DNA of 64,000 nt from positions 2,279,488-2,343,487 of the forward strand of contig NZ_CP054306.1 in assembly GCF_018282115.1 (NCBI RefSeq). Reading direction: 5' to 3'. Positions 47,827-62,800 of the stretch are shown in pieces; the stretch's first letter is position 1; every line of letters begins with the position of its first letter. The DNA is from Synechocystis sp. PCC 7338 (GTDB taxonomy: Bacteria > Cyanobacteriota > Cyanobacteriia > Cyanobacteriales > Microcystaceae). Made by a program: the position numbers and the translations under genes. The notes below the pieces were generated by a model, which was not told the DNA's origin, did not search any database, and saw only the letters and a list, made by a program, of their open reading frames with translations.

Positions 47827-50800
47827 ATGCATAACTCGACCTTGTTTGTCCTCGACTCCCGGGTATTCCATGGGGGCCTGCTTCAGTCGGCTGTTCTGCC
47901 CAATGTTGCAGCAATAACCCTAGACCCTGACCAGGACGGTCTCCGGCAGATTACTGAAGCCCTGGGGAGACAAGGTGCTGTTCGTTCTCTGCATATTCTT
48001 TGCCATGGTTCCCCTGGTTGTCTGCACCTAGGTAATGGTCATCTGGGCCTGGATAATTTTGCCCTTCGCAGTCAGGAGTTAAAAGGCTGGTTTGCCGGAG
48101 TTGATTCCCCCCAACTATTTCTCTACGGTTGCAATGTGGCCGCCGGTGATGCCGGTGCGGAATTTGTCGAAAAGTTAGCTGGGTTAACTGAGGCTGGGGT
48201 CTCCGCTTCCACCACGGCGATCGGACATCAATCCCTAGGTGGTAATTGGGTTTTAGATTTTCAAACGGGTGATATTGTCGTGGAAAATATTTTTTCTGCT
48301 CCTGAATTAGCGGCCTATCCCGGCGTCTTGGATGGCAACGGAGAATGGTTTTTGTTCGACCTAGTAGATTCATCTGGTATCTACACCGAGCGGCTCGATG
48401 CCCTGCAATTGTTAGTACAGGAGCAACTTTCCGACTTTTTTGCCCAATCTGACTATCTCACTCAGTTAGCCATCCCTTTCAGCGCCACCGCTGGTACGGC
48501 TGGCTGGACAGGGAATGCCGAATCTTTGCGGTCTTCCATTTTGGATGGTAATTACCAAATCCGTTTGGAAGTACGTTCTAGCGCTGAATTACAGGGAGCT
48601 TTGGGGGCCTACAGTGCGACCGGAACCACTGGTACCCCGACTATTTATCTGAATGTCGATTGGTTTGCCACCGCTAGCCAAGAGCAAATTGTTGCTGTCT
48701 TGCTCGAAGAAATTGGCCATGATTTTGACCAAATCTTAAATGACGGGGCCGATAGCCAAGGCGACGAAGGAGAAATATTTGCGAATGTAGTTCGAGGTGG
48801 CGACTACAATCTGGATGCCCTAAAATCCCAAAATGATCACCAAGTCCTAGATATTGGAAATTATTCTGTAGCAGTCGAAAAAGCAGACTTAAATACTGGT
48901 TTTCAGTCATTTGATTTTACTTTTACCAATGGAAGCAATGGTGACACCGAGATAATCGACTCTGCCACCTCAACAACTCGTCGATACAGTAACGTTATTA
49001 CTGTTAATGGAATTCAAGTAGATGCAATTGTAACGGCAACTCGTACAAATATAAGTAGCTTTACTTTTGATGCAAACGATAACCCTACAAGACTTGAACC
49101 GGGCATTGATCCGACTACTAATGGAAGGGCAACCTTTGTTATAAATTTCGTGGAGGGAGGTACCAGCACCCCTATCAGTCTTTTCAACTTTTCCCTTAGC
49201 GCAGTTGATATTGACGGAGGGGTTGAATTTTATGAGATACAAGGATACTCTTTTTATGAGGTTGATATTACCACTGGTCTTACGGTTACAGAGCCCTCAC
49301 CAGGAATAATAAGAGTTGCTTCTATCTCTGGTAACTTGGATGGTCGTGATTTTGACAATTCAGCTTCCATCATTGCAGATTACCTGGTTCCAGTTTCTAC
49401 GGTTACAGTCGTAGCCGAAGTTAGTAGTTCAGGCAATGAAAGGCTTTTTTCCTTTACTTTAGGCAATCGCCTAGGGGAATTCACCAATGCCCTGAGGTTC
49501 ACAAGCCCTGGCCAACTTGCTGTCCCGCCATTACTAGATTTAAATTTTTCTGACGGAAGCCCTCAATCCCAAGTTACCAGAGTCACCTTTAGTCCTAGCT
49601 ATGACGTTGGCGACATTGTCTCCATCACTGTTGATGGATTTACCTATAGCCATACGGTGGTATCTGGAAACACATCGGCGGAAGCTGTCTACGATGCGCT
49701 CAAAGCTGTAACCGTCGGGGGAATTACCCTAGCAAATCGTTTGATTTCCAAAGGCGTTAGCTGGCCAGCTAATTTAACTTCTAATGCGGTTATCCTAACT
49801 AGTAATCCCGGCGCCGCTAATGCCTTTACCCTGACAACGGGCATTACGAACGAGCCAGCTCTGCCCTGGATTTATACTGTTGACTTCGATAGTATTAAGA
49901 ATAATCGTTTTGCCCAAGACTCGGCAAGCGAAAACATTACTCTCACCATTGGTACCAATGACTACTCGATAAACTCAAAGGGTATAACTGGAGGTGATGA
50001 CGAGTCTAGGTTTGATACCGCAGCCGGGAACTTAGCCAATTCTATCAGTGCCACTCTAGGAGTCCCCAATGCCGTTACTTATAATTCTGGGACTAATACT
50101 TTTACTTTTACCAGCAATGTTGCTACTAGTTTTAATGGTTCAGCGACTATCGCCAAGGATAACGCTTCTGAAACAGGAGATACCGCTACAACACAGACAG
50201 GTGCTTCTACCACTGTCCAGCCGATACCATCGTTAAATACAATCAGTACTGCTATAAATGGCAACACCGGTTATCAAACAACTTTCACTGTGGGTGGCTC
50301 CCCTGTGTCGATTGGAGATACTGATGTTGCTATTGCCGATGCCGACAGCCCCACGATGGCATCAGCAACAATAACCTTATCCAATGCCCAAGTAGGTGAT
50401 TTATTAACTGTCGGTTCTTTGCCCAGTGGTGTCACTAGCACCATTAATACCAGCATCCCTGGCCAAATCATCGTCACCCTCAGCGGTAACTCCACCAGAG
50501 CTAACTATGAAACGGCGATCGAAGCCATTACCTTTAGCACAACAAGCACGAATACTACCGCCCGAACAATTAATGTCATTGTTAACGATGGGATAAATAC
50601 CAGCAACACGGCGATCGCTATCGTCAATGTAATTTCCGCCGTCAACAATGCGCCAGTAAACACGCTACCGGCAACGTTCAGCGTCAATGAGGACACGAAC
50701 TTAACCTTGAGTGGGCTATCCATCAGCGATGTAGATGCTGGGACGGGCAATGTAACTGTAACGCTTTCGGTCAATTCAGGAACTTTATCTGCATCATCAG

Positions 50801-53800
50801 GGGGAAATGTCACAGTAACTGACTCTGGCACTGGCTCTATCACCCTGACTGGTACAGTTGCCAACATCAATACATTCCTGGGTGGTGGCTCTGCCCCTGT
50901 TTTTTCTCCCAGCGCTAACTTCAACGGTGCTGTTACCCTCACCATGGTCACCAATGATGGTGGCAATACCGGTTCAGGGGGCCCACTATCCGATACTGAT
51001 ACTTCGACTATTACCGTATTAGATACCACAGCACCGATTATCAGCATCACCTTGGATGATGTGACCGCTGATAATGTGGTCAATGCCGCCGAAGCCGGAG
51101 GCAATGTCGCCATCACCGGCACCGTGGGTGGAGAGTTCAACACAGGGGATACCGTCACCCTAGTAATCAACAGCAATAACTACACCGGCACTGTAGATGG
51201 CAGTGGTAATTTCAGCATTGATGTGCCTGGGAGTGATTTAGTTGCGGATGGAGACCTGACCATTGATGCCAGTGTGGCGACCACTGATGCAGCAGGGAAT
51301 CCTGGTAGTGCCAATGACACCCAGACCTATAGCGTTGATACCACAGCACCGATTATCAGCATCACCTTGGATGATGTGACCGCTGATAATGTGGTCAATG
51401 CCGCCGAAGCCGTAGGCAATGTCGCCATCACCGGCACCGTGGGTGGAGAGTTCAACACAGGGGATACCGTCACCCTAGTAATCAACAGCAATAACTACAC
51501 CGGCACTGTAGATGGCAGTGGTAATTTCAGCATTGATGTGCCTGGGAGTGATTTAGTTGCGGATGGAGACCTGACCATTGATGCCAGTGTGGCGACCACT
51601 GATGCAGCAGGGAATCCTGGTAGTGCCAATGACACCCAGACCTATAGCGTTGATACCACAGCACCGATTATCAGCATCAATACCATTGCAAGTGATGACA
51701 TCATCAACGCAGCAGAAGCCGGCAGTCCGGTGGCAGTGAGTGGAACGACCACGGGTGTAGAAAATGGTCAGACAGTAACGGTCACCATTGATGGCAACAC
51801 GTACACCACAACGGTAAGTAACAACATCTGGACATTGAATGTGCCAGTGGCAGACATTGCCAACTTTGAAGGAAGTGAAACCGTCACCGCCGATGTGAGC
51901 AACTTAGCTGGTAATGCCGCTACTCAGGCTACCCGGAATATCACCATCGATACCACAGCGCCGATTATCAGCATCACCTTGGATGATGTGACCGCTGATA
52001 ATGTGGTCAATGCCGCCGAAGCCGGAGGCAATGTCGCCATCACCGGCACCGTGGGTGGAGAGTTCAACACAGGGGATACCGTCACCCTAGTAATCAACAG
52101 CAATAACTACACCGGCACTGTAGATGGCAGTGGTAATTTCAGCATTGATGTGCCTGGGAGTGATTTAGTTGCGGATGGAGACCTGACCATTGATGCCAGT
52201 GTGGCGACCACTGATGCAGCAGGGAATCCTGGTAGTGCCAATGACACCCAGACCTATAGCGTTGATACCACAGCACCGATTATCAGCATCAATACCATTG
52301 CAAGTGATGACATCATCAACGCAGCAGAAGCCGGCAGTCCGGTGGCAGTGAGTGGAACGACCACGGGTGTAGAAAATGGTCAGACAGTAACGGTCACCAT
52401 TGATGGCAACACGTACACCACAACGGTAAGTAACAACACCTGGACATTGAATGTGCCAGTGGCAGACATTGCCAACTTTGAAGGAAGTGAAACCGTCACC
52501 GCCGATGTGAGCAACTTAGCTGGTAATGCCGCTACTCAGGCTACCCGGAATATCACCATCGATACCACAGCGCCGATTATCAGCATCACCTTGGATGATG
52601 TGACCGCTGATAATGTGGTCAATGCCGCCGAAGCCGGAGGCAATGTCGCCATCACCGGCACCGTGGGTGGAGAGTTCAACACAGGGGATACCGTCACCCT
52701 AGTAATCAACAGCAATAACTACACCGGCACTGTAGATGGCAGTGGTAATTTCAGCATTGATGTGCCTGGGAGTGATTTAGTTGCGGATGGAGACCTGACC
52801 ATTGATGCCAGTGTGGCGACCACTGATGCAGCAGGGAATCCTGGTAGTGCCAATGACACCCAGACCTATAGCGTTGATACCACAGCACCGATTATCAGCA
52901 TCAATACCATTGCAAGTGATGACATCATCAACGCAGCAGAAGCCGGCAGTCCGGTGGCAGTGAGTGGAACGACCACGGGTGTAGAAAATGGTCAGACAGT
53001 AACGGTCACCATTGATGGCAACACGTACACCACAACGGTAAGTAACAACACCTGGACATTGAATGTGCCAGTGGCAGACATTGCCAACTTTGAAGGAAGT
53101 GAAACCGTCACCGCCGATGTGAGCAACTTAGCTGGTAATGCCGCTACTCAGGCTACCCGGAATATCACCATCGATACCACAGCGCCGATTATCAGCATCA
53201 CCTTGGATGATGTGACCGCTGATAATGTGGTCAATGCCGCCGAAGCCGTAGGCAATGTCGCCATCACCGGCACCGTGGGTGGAGAGTTCAACACAGGGGA
53301 TACCGTCACCCTAGTAATCAACAGCAATAACTACACCGGCACTGTAGATGGCAGTGGTAATTTCAGCATTGATGTGCCTGGGAGTGATTTAGTTGCGGAT
53401 GGAGACCTGACCATTGATGCCAGTGTGGCGACCACTGATGCAGCAGGGAATCCTGGTAGTGCCAATGACACCCAGACCTATAGCGTTGATACCACAGCAC
53501 CGATTATCAGCATCAATACCATTGCAAGTGATGACATCATCAACGCAGCAGAAGCCGGCAGTCCGGTGGCAGTGAGTGGAACGACCACGGGTGTAGAAAA
53601 TGGTCAGACAGTAACGGTCACCATTGATGGCAACACGTACACCACAACGGTAAGTAACAACATCTGGACATTGAATGTGCCAGTGGCAGACATTGCCAAC
53701 TTTGAAGGAAGTGAAACCGTCACCGCCGATGTGAGCAACTTAGCTGGTAATGCCGCTACTCAGGCTACCCGGAATATCACCATCGATACCACAGCACCGA

Positions 53801-56800
53801 TTATCAGCATCACCTTGGATGATGTGACCGCTGATAACGTGGTCAATGCCGCCGAAGCCGGAGGCAATGTCGCCATCACCGGCACCGTGGGTGGAGAGTT
53901 CAACACAGGGGATACCGTCACCCTAGTAATCAACAGCAATAACTACACCGGCACTGTAGATGGCAGTGGTAATTTCAGCATTGATGTGCCTGGGAGTGAT
54001 TTAGTTGCGGATGGAGACCTGACCATTGATGCCAGTGTGGCGACCACTGATGCAGCAGGGAATCCTGGTAGTGCCAATGACACCCAGACCTATAGCGTTG
54101 ATACCACAGCACCGATTATCAGCATCAATACCATTGCAAGTGATGACATCATCAACGCAGCAGAAGCCGGCAGTCCGGTGGCAGTGAGTGGAACGACCAC
54201 GGGTGTAGAAAATGGTCAGACAGTAACGGTCACCATTGATGGCAACACGTACACCACAACGGTAAGTAACAACATCTGGACATTGAATGTGCCAGTGGCA
54301 GACATTGCCAACTTTGAAGGAAGTGAAACCGTCACCGCCGATGTGAGCAACTTAGCTGGTAATGCCGCTACTCAGGCTACCCGGAATATCACCATCGATA
54401 CCACAGCACCGATTATCAGCATCACCTTGGATGATGTGACCGCTGATAACGTGGTCAATGCCGCCGAAGCCGGAGGCAATGTCGCCATCACCGGCACCGT
54501 GGGTGGAGAGTTCAACACAGGGGATACCGTCACCCTAGTAATCAACAGCAATAACTACACCGGCACTGTAGATGGCAGTGGTAATTTCAGCATTGATGTG
54601 CCTGGGAGTGATTTAGTTGCGGATGGAGACCTGACCATTGATGCCAGTGTGGCGACCACTGATGCAGCAGGGAATCCTGGTAGTGCCAATGACACCCAGA
54701 CCTATAGCGTTGATACCACAGCACCGATTATCAGCATCACCTTGGATGATGTGACCGCTGATAATGTGGTCAATGCCGCCGAAGCCGGAGGCAATGTCGC
54801 CATCACCGGCACCGTGGGTGGAGAGTTCAACACAGGGGATACCGTCACCCTAGTAATCAACAGCAATAACTACACCGGCACTGTAGATGGCAGTGGTAAT
54901 TTCAGCATTGATGTGCCTGGGAGTGATTTAGTTGCGGATGGAGACCTGACCATTGATGCCAGTGTGGCGACCACTGATGCAGCAGGGAATCCTGGTAGTG
55001 CCAATGACACCCAGACCTATAGCGTTGATACCACAGCACCGATTATCAGCATCAATACCATTGCAAGTGATGACATCATCAACGCAGCAGAAGCCGGCAG
55101 TCCGGTGGCAGTGAGTGGAACGACCACGGGTGTAGAAAATGGTCAGACAGTAACGGTCACCATTGATGGCAACACGTACACCACAACGGTAAGTAACAAC
55201 ATCTGGACATTGAATGTGCCAGTGGCAGACATTGCCAACTTTGAAGGAAGTGAAACCGTCACCGCCGATGTGAGCAACTTAGCTGGTAATGCCGCTACTC
55301 AGGCTACCCGGAATATCACCATCGATACCACAGCGCCGATTATCAGCATCACCTTGGATGATGTGACCGCTGATAATGTGGTCAATGCCGCCGAAGCCGG
55401 AGGCAATGTCGCCATCACCGGCACCGTGGGTGGAGAGTTCAACACAGGGGATACCGTCACCCTAGTAATCAACAGCAATAACTACACCGGCACTGTAGAT
55501 GGCAGTGGTAATTTCAGCATTGATGTGCCTGGGAGTGATTTAGTTGCGGATGGAGACCTGACCATTGATGCCAGTGTGGCGACCACTGATGCAGCAGGGA
55601 ATCCTGGTAGTGCCAATGACACCCAGACCTATAGCGTTGATACCACAGCACCGATTATCAGCATCACCTTGGATGATGTGACCGCTGATAATGTGGTCAA
55701 TGCCGCCGAAGCCGGAGGCAATGTCGCCATCACCGGCACCGTGGGTGGAGAGTTCAACACAGGGGATACCGTCACCCTAGTAATCAACAGCAATAACTAC
55801 ACCGGCACTGTAGATGGCAGTGGTAATTTCAGCATTGATGTGCCTGGGAGTGATTTAGTTGCGGATGGAGACCTGACCATTGATGCCAGTGTGGCGACCA
55901 CTGATGCAGCAGGGAATCCTGGTAGTGCCAATGACACCCAGACCTATAGCGTTGATACCACAGCACCGATTATCAGCATCAATACCATTGCAAGTGATGA
56001 CATCATCAACGCAGCAGAAGCCGGCAGTCCGGTGGCAGTGAGTGGAACGACCACGGGTGTAGAAAATGGTCAGACAGTAACGGTCACCATTGATGGCAAC
56101 ACGTACACCACAACGGTAAGTAACAACATCTGGACATTGAATGTGCCAGTGGCAGACATTGCCAACTTTGAAGGAAGTGAAACCGTCACCGCCGATGTGA
56201 GCAACTTAGCTGGTAATGCCGCTACTCAGGCTACCCGGAATATCACCATCGATACCACAGCGCCGATTATCAGCATCACCTTGGATGATGTGACCGCTGA
56301 TAATGTGGTCAATGCCGCCGAAGCCGGAGGCAATGTCGCCATCACCGGCACCGTGGGTGGAGAGTTCAACACAGGGGATACCGTCACCCTAGTAATCAAC
56401 AGCAATAACTACACCGGCACTGTAGATGGCAGTGGTAATTTCAGCATTGATGTGCCTGGGAGTGATTTAGTTGCGGATGGAGACCTGACCATTGATGCCA
56501 GTGTGGCGACCACTGATGCAGCAGGGAATCCTGGTAGTGCCAATGACACCCAGACCTATAGCGTTGATACCACAGCACCGATTATCAGCATCACCTTGGA
56601 TGATGTGACCGCTGATAATGTGGTCAATGCCGCCGAAGCCGGAGGCAATGTCGCCATCACCGGCACCGTGGGTGGAGAGTTCAACACAGGGGATACCGTC
56701 ACCCTAGTAATCAACAGCAATAACTACACCGGCACTGTAGATGGCAGTGGTAATTTCAGCATTGATGTGCCTGGGAGTGATTTAGTTGCGGATGGAGACC

Positions 56801-59800
56801 TGACCATTGATGCCAGTGTGGCGACCACTGATGCAGCAGGGAATCCTGGTAGTGCCAATGACACCCAGACCTATAGCGTTGATACCACAGCACCGATTAT
56901 CAGCATCAATACCATTGCAAGTGATGACATCATCAACGCAGCAGAAGCCGGCAGTCCGGTGGCAGTGAGTGGAACGACCACGGGTGTAGAAAATGGTCAG
57001 ACAGTAACGGTCACCATTGATGGCAACACGTACACCACAACGGTAAGTAACAACACCTGGACATTGAATGTGCCAGTGGCAGACATTGCCAACTTTGAAG
57101 GAAGTGAAACCGTCACCGCCGATGTGAGCAACTTAGCTGGTAATGCCGCTACTCAGGCTACCCGGAATATCACCATCGATACCACAGCGCCGATTATCAG
57201 CATCACCTTGGATGATGTGACCGCTGATAATGTGGTCAATGCCGCCGAAGCCGTAGGCAATGTCGCCATCACCGGCACCGTGGGTGGAGAGTTCAACACA
57301 GGGGATACCGTCACCCTAGTAATCAACAGCAATAACTACACCGGCACTGTAGATGGCAGTGGTAATTTCAGCATTGATGTGCCTGGGAGTGATTTAGTTG
57401 CGGATGGAGACCTGACCATTGATGCCAGTGTGGCGACCACTGATGCAGCAGGGAATCCTGGTAGTGCCAATGACACCCAGACCTATAGCGTTGATACCAC
57501 AGCACCGATTATCAGCATCAATACCATTGCAAGTGATGACATCATCAACGCAGCAGAAGCCGGCAGTCCGGTGGCAGTGAGTGGAACGACCACGGGTGTA
57601 GAAAATGGTCAGACAGTAACGGTCACCATTGATGGCAACACGTACACCACAACGGTAAGTAACAACATCTGGACATTGAATGTGCCAGTGGCAGACATTG
57701 CCAACTTTGAAGGAAGTGAAACCGTCACCGCCGATGTGAGCAACTTAGCTGGTAATGCCGCTACTCAGGCTACCCGGAATATCACCATCGATACCACAGC
57801 ACCGATTATCAGCATCACCTTGGATGATGTGACCGCTGATAACGTGGTCAATGCCGCCGAAGCCGGAGGCAATGTCGCCATCACCGGCACCGTGGGTGGA
57901 GAGTTCAACACAGGGGATACCGTCACCCTAGTAATCAACAGCAATAACTACACCGGCACTGTAGATGGCAGTGGTAATTTCAGCATTGATGTGCCTGGGA
58001 GTGATTTAGTTGCGGATGGAGACCTGACCATTGATGCCAGTGTGGCGACCACTGATGCAGCAGGGAATCCTGGTAGTGCCAATGACACCCAGACCTATAG
58101 CGTTGATACCACAGCACCGATTATCAGCATCACCTTGGATGATGTGACCGCTGATAACGTGGTCAATGCCGCCGAAGCCGGAGGCAATGTCGCCATCACC
58201 GGCACCGTGGGTGGAGAGTTCAACACAGGGGATACCGTCACCCTAGTAATCAACAGCAATAACTACACCGGCACTGTAGATGGCAGTGGTAATTTCAGCA
58301 TTGATGTGCCTGGGAGTGATTTAGTTGCGGATGGAGACCTGACCATTGATGCCAGTGTGGCGACCACTGATGCAGCAGGGAATCCTGGTAGTGCCAATGA
58401 CACCCAGACCTATAGCGTTGATACCACAGCACCGATTATCAGCATCACCTTGGATGATGTGACCGCTGATAACGTGGTCAATGCCGCCGAAGCCGGAGGC
58501 AATGTCGCCATCACCGGCACCGTGGGTGGAGAGTTCAACACAGGGGATACCGTCACCCTAGTAATCAACAGCAATAACTACACCGGCACTGTAGATGGCA
58601 GTGGTAATTTCAGCATTGATGTGCCTGGGAGTGATTTAGTTGCGGATGGAGACCTGACCATTGATGCCAGTGTGGCGACCACTGATGCAGCAGGGAATCC
58701 TGGTAGTGCCAATGACACCCAGACCTATAGCGTTGATACCACAGCACCGATTATCAGCATCAATACCATTGCAAGTGATGACATCATCAACGCAGCAGAA
58801 GCCGGCAGTCCGGTGGCAGTGAGTGGAACGACCACGGGTGTAGAAAATGGTCAGACAGTAACGGTCACCATTGATGGCAACACGTACACCACAACGGTAA
58901 GTAACAACATCTGGACATTGAATGTGCCAGTGGCAGACATTGCCAACTTTGAAGGAAGTGAAACCGTCACCGCCGATGTGAGCAACTTAGCTGGTAATGC
59001 CGCTACTCAGGCTACCCGGAATATCACCATCGATACCACAGCACCGATTATCAGCATCACCTTGGATGATGTGACCGCTGATAACGTGGTCAATGCCGCC
59101 GAAGCCGGAGGCAATGTCGCCATCACCGGCACCGTGGGTGGAGAGTTCAACACAGGGGATACCGTCACCCTAGTAATCAACAGCAATAACTACACCGGCA
59201 CTGTAGATGGCAGTGGTAATTTCAGCATTGATGTGCCTGGGAGTGATTTAGTTGCGGATGGAGACCTGACCATTGATGCCAGTGTGGCGACCACTGATGC
59301 AGCAGGGAATCCTGGTAGTGCCAATGACACCCAGACCTATAGCGTTGATACCACAGCACCGATTATCAGCATCACCTTGGATGATGTGACCGCTGATAAT
59401 GTGGTCAATGCCGCCGAAGCCGGAGGCAATGTCGCCATCACCGGCACCGTGGGTGGAGAGTTCAACACAGGGGATACCGTCACCCTAGTAATCAACAGCA
59501 ATAACTACACCGGCACTGTAGATGGCAGTGGTAATTTCAGCATTGATGTGCCTGGGAGTGATTTAGTTGCGGATGGAGACCTGACCATTGATGCCAGTGT
59601 GGCGACCACTGATGCAGCAGGGAATCCTGGTAGTGCCAATGACACCCAGACCTATAGCGTTGATACCACAGCACCGATTATCAGCATCACCTTGGATGAT
59701 GTGACCGCTGATAATGTGGTCAATGCCGCCGAAGCCGGAGGCAATGTCGCCATCACCGGCACCGTGGGTGGAGAGTTCAACACAGGGGATACCGTCACCC

Positions 59801-62800
59801 TAGTAATCAACAGCAATAACTACACCGGCACTGTAGATGGCAGTGGTAATTTCAGCATTGATGTGCCTGGGAGTGATTTAGTTGCGGATGGAGACCTGAC
59901 CATTGATGCCAGTGTGGCGACCACTGATGCAGCAGGGAATCCTGGTAGTGCCAATGACACCCAGACCTATAGCGTTGATACCACAGCACCGATTATCAGC
60001 ATCACCTTGGATGATGTGACCGCTGATAACGTGGTCAATGCCGCCGAAGCCGGAGGCAATGTCGCCATCACCGGCACCGTGGGTGGAGAGTTCAACACAG
60101 GGGATACCGTCACCCTAGTAATCAACAGCAATAACTACACCGGCACTGTAGATGGCAGTGGTAATTTCAGCATTGATGTGCCTGGGAGTGATTTAGTTGC
60201 GGATGGAGACCTGACCATTGATGCCAGTGTGGCGACCACTGATGCAGCAGGGAATCCTGGTAGTGCCAATGACACCCAGACCTATAGCGTTGATACCACA
60301 GCACCGATTATCAGCATCACCTTGGATGATGTGACCGCTGATAATGTGGTCAATGCCGCCGAAGCCGTAGGCAATGTCGCCATCACCGGCACCGTGGGTG
60401 GAGAGTTCAACACAGGGGATACCGTCACCCTAGTAATCAACAGCAATAACTACACCGGCACTGTAGATGGCAGTGGTAATTTCAGCATTGATGTGCCTGG
60501 GAGTGATTTAGTTGCGGATGGAGACCTGACCATTGATGCCAGTGTGGCGACCACTGATGCAGCAGGGAATCCTGGTAGTGCCAATGACACCCAGACCTAT
60601 AGCGTTGATACCACAGCACCGATTATCAGCATCAATACCATTGCAAGTGATGACATCATCAACGCAGCAGAAGCCGGCAGTCCGGTGGCAGTGAGTGGAA
60701 CGACCACGGGTGTAGAAAATGGTCAGACAGTAACGGTCACCATTGATGGCAACACGTACACCACAACGGTAAGTAACAACACCTGGACATTGAATGTGCC
60801 AGTGGCAGACATTGCCAACTTTGAAGGAAGTGAAACCGTCACCGCCGATGTGAGCAACTTAGCTGGTAATGCCGCTACTCAGGCTACCCGGAATATCACC
60901 ATCGATACCACAGCGCCGATTATCAGCATCACCTTGGATGATGTGACCGCTGATAATGTGGTCAATGCCGCCGAAGCCGGAGGCAATGTCGCCATCACCG
61001 GCACCGTGGGTGGAGAGTTCAACACAGGGGATACCGTCACCCTAGTAATCAACAGCAATAACTACACCGGCACTGTAGATGGCAGTGGTAATTTCAGCAT
61101 TGATGTGCCTGGGAGTGATTTAGTTGCGGATGGAGACCTGACCATTGATGCCAGTGTGGCGACCACTGATGCAGCAGGGAATCCTGGTAGTGCCAATGAC
61201 ACCCAGACCTATAGCGTTGATACCACAGCACCGATTATCAGCATCAATACCATTGCAAGTGATGACATCATCAACGCAGCAGAAGCCGGCAGTCCGGTGG
61301 CAGTGAGTGGAACGACCACGGGCGTAGAAAATGGTCAGACAGTAACGGTCACCATTGATGGCAACACGTACACCACAACGGTAAGTAATAACACCTGGAC
61401 ATTGAATGTGCCAGTGGCAGACATTGCCAACTTTGAAGGAAGTGAAACCGTCACCGCCGATGTGAGCAACTTAGCTGGTAATGCCGCTACTCAGGCTACC
61501 CGGAATATCACCATCGATACCACAGCACCGATTATCAGCATCACGAGTATTAGCAATGACACTGGAATCGTAGGAGACTTCATTACCAGTGACCAAACAC
61601 TGGTCTATGGCGGTACTGCCGATACAGGTGCAACGGTGACAGTTACCCTAAGGGACAACAATAATAATGTTGTTTTCAGCACTACTACTAATGCGGACGG
61701 CAACGGCGACTGGAATCTTGACCGTACCACTAATGAAATCCTGGCCGGAGGTAACTACACCTTAACAGTTAGCACAACGGATTTGGCAGGTAATACCGCC
61801 ACAGATACCCAGGCCATTACCATCGACACCAACGCACCAGGCATTACGATTACCGCCATTAGCATTGATAGTGGGACAGCCGGTGATTTTGCTACCAACG
61901 ATCAAACCTTAGTCATCACTGGGACTTGGACTAATCTGCCTACGAATACCCTGGCGGTTATTTTCAATGGCACTACCTATACGCTGGGCATAGACTCTGA
62001 ATTAATCGTTAATGGTAACAATTGGACTTTAGACCTCAGTGCTATAACCACACCTCCAGGCGACTACACTTTAACTGCCACAGCAACTGATCTTGCCAAT
62101 AACATTGCCCAGGCTAATCAGAATATTACAATCGATACCACGGCCCCTGGAGCACCGGTGGTCACAATTACGGAAGATGCCAATAACGATGGAACTATCA
62201 GTGCGGGAGAATTGAATGGCTTAGTGGATGTATTGATCGCCTTGCCCACTGGGTTGGTTGCTGGAGACACCCTGACCATTAGCGATGGCAACACTCCCCA
62301 GGCCATTGTCCTCACCACCGCCCAAATCAATGCCGGAGTGGTAACCACCCAGGTAGCAGTACCTGCCCCAAGTACCACCCTGACCGTCACCGCTTTTGTC
62401 ACAGATAGTGCGGGTAACCAAAGTACCAGTGGCAGTGATAGTGCCGTATTAGATACCATCGTGCCGCCCCCACCGCCCGATCTTGGAGTCCCGGTGGTCA
62501 CGATCACGGAAGATGCCAATAACGATGGAACTATCAGTGCGGGGGAATTGAATGGCTTAGTGGATGTATCGATCGCCTTGCCCACTGGGTTGGTTGCTGG
62601 AGACACCCTGACCATTAGCGATGGCAACACTCCCCAGGCCATTGTCCTCACCACCGCCCAAATCAATGCCGGAGTGGTAACCACCCAGGTAGCAGTACCC
62701 AACCCAGGTGCCAGTTTAACAGTGAGTGCATTCATAACGGATAATGCTGGGAACCAAGGTCCTGATGGCAGCGATAGTGCCGTATTAAACACCACAGCGC

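Noticed and set aside
50079-51176. Three long minus-strand ORFs
   Set aside because: They lie entirely within the giant plus-strand gene and show low-complexity Val/Thr/Ser runs typical of shadows of Thr/Asn/Asp-rich coding sequence.
51049-61542. Tandem array as CRISPR or satellite DNA
   Set aside because: Units are 297-315 bp, stay in frame, encode Ig-like domains and have no spacers, so it is a protein repeat.
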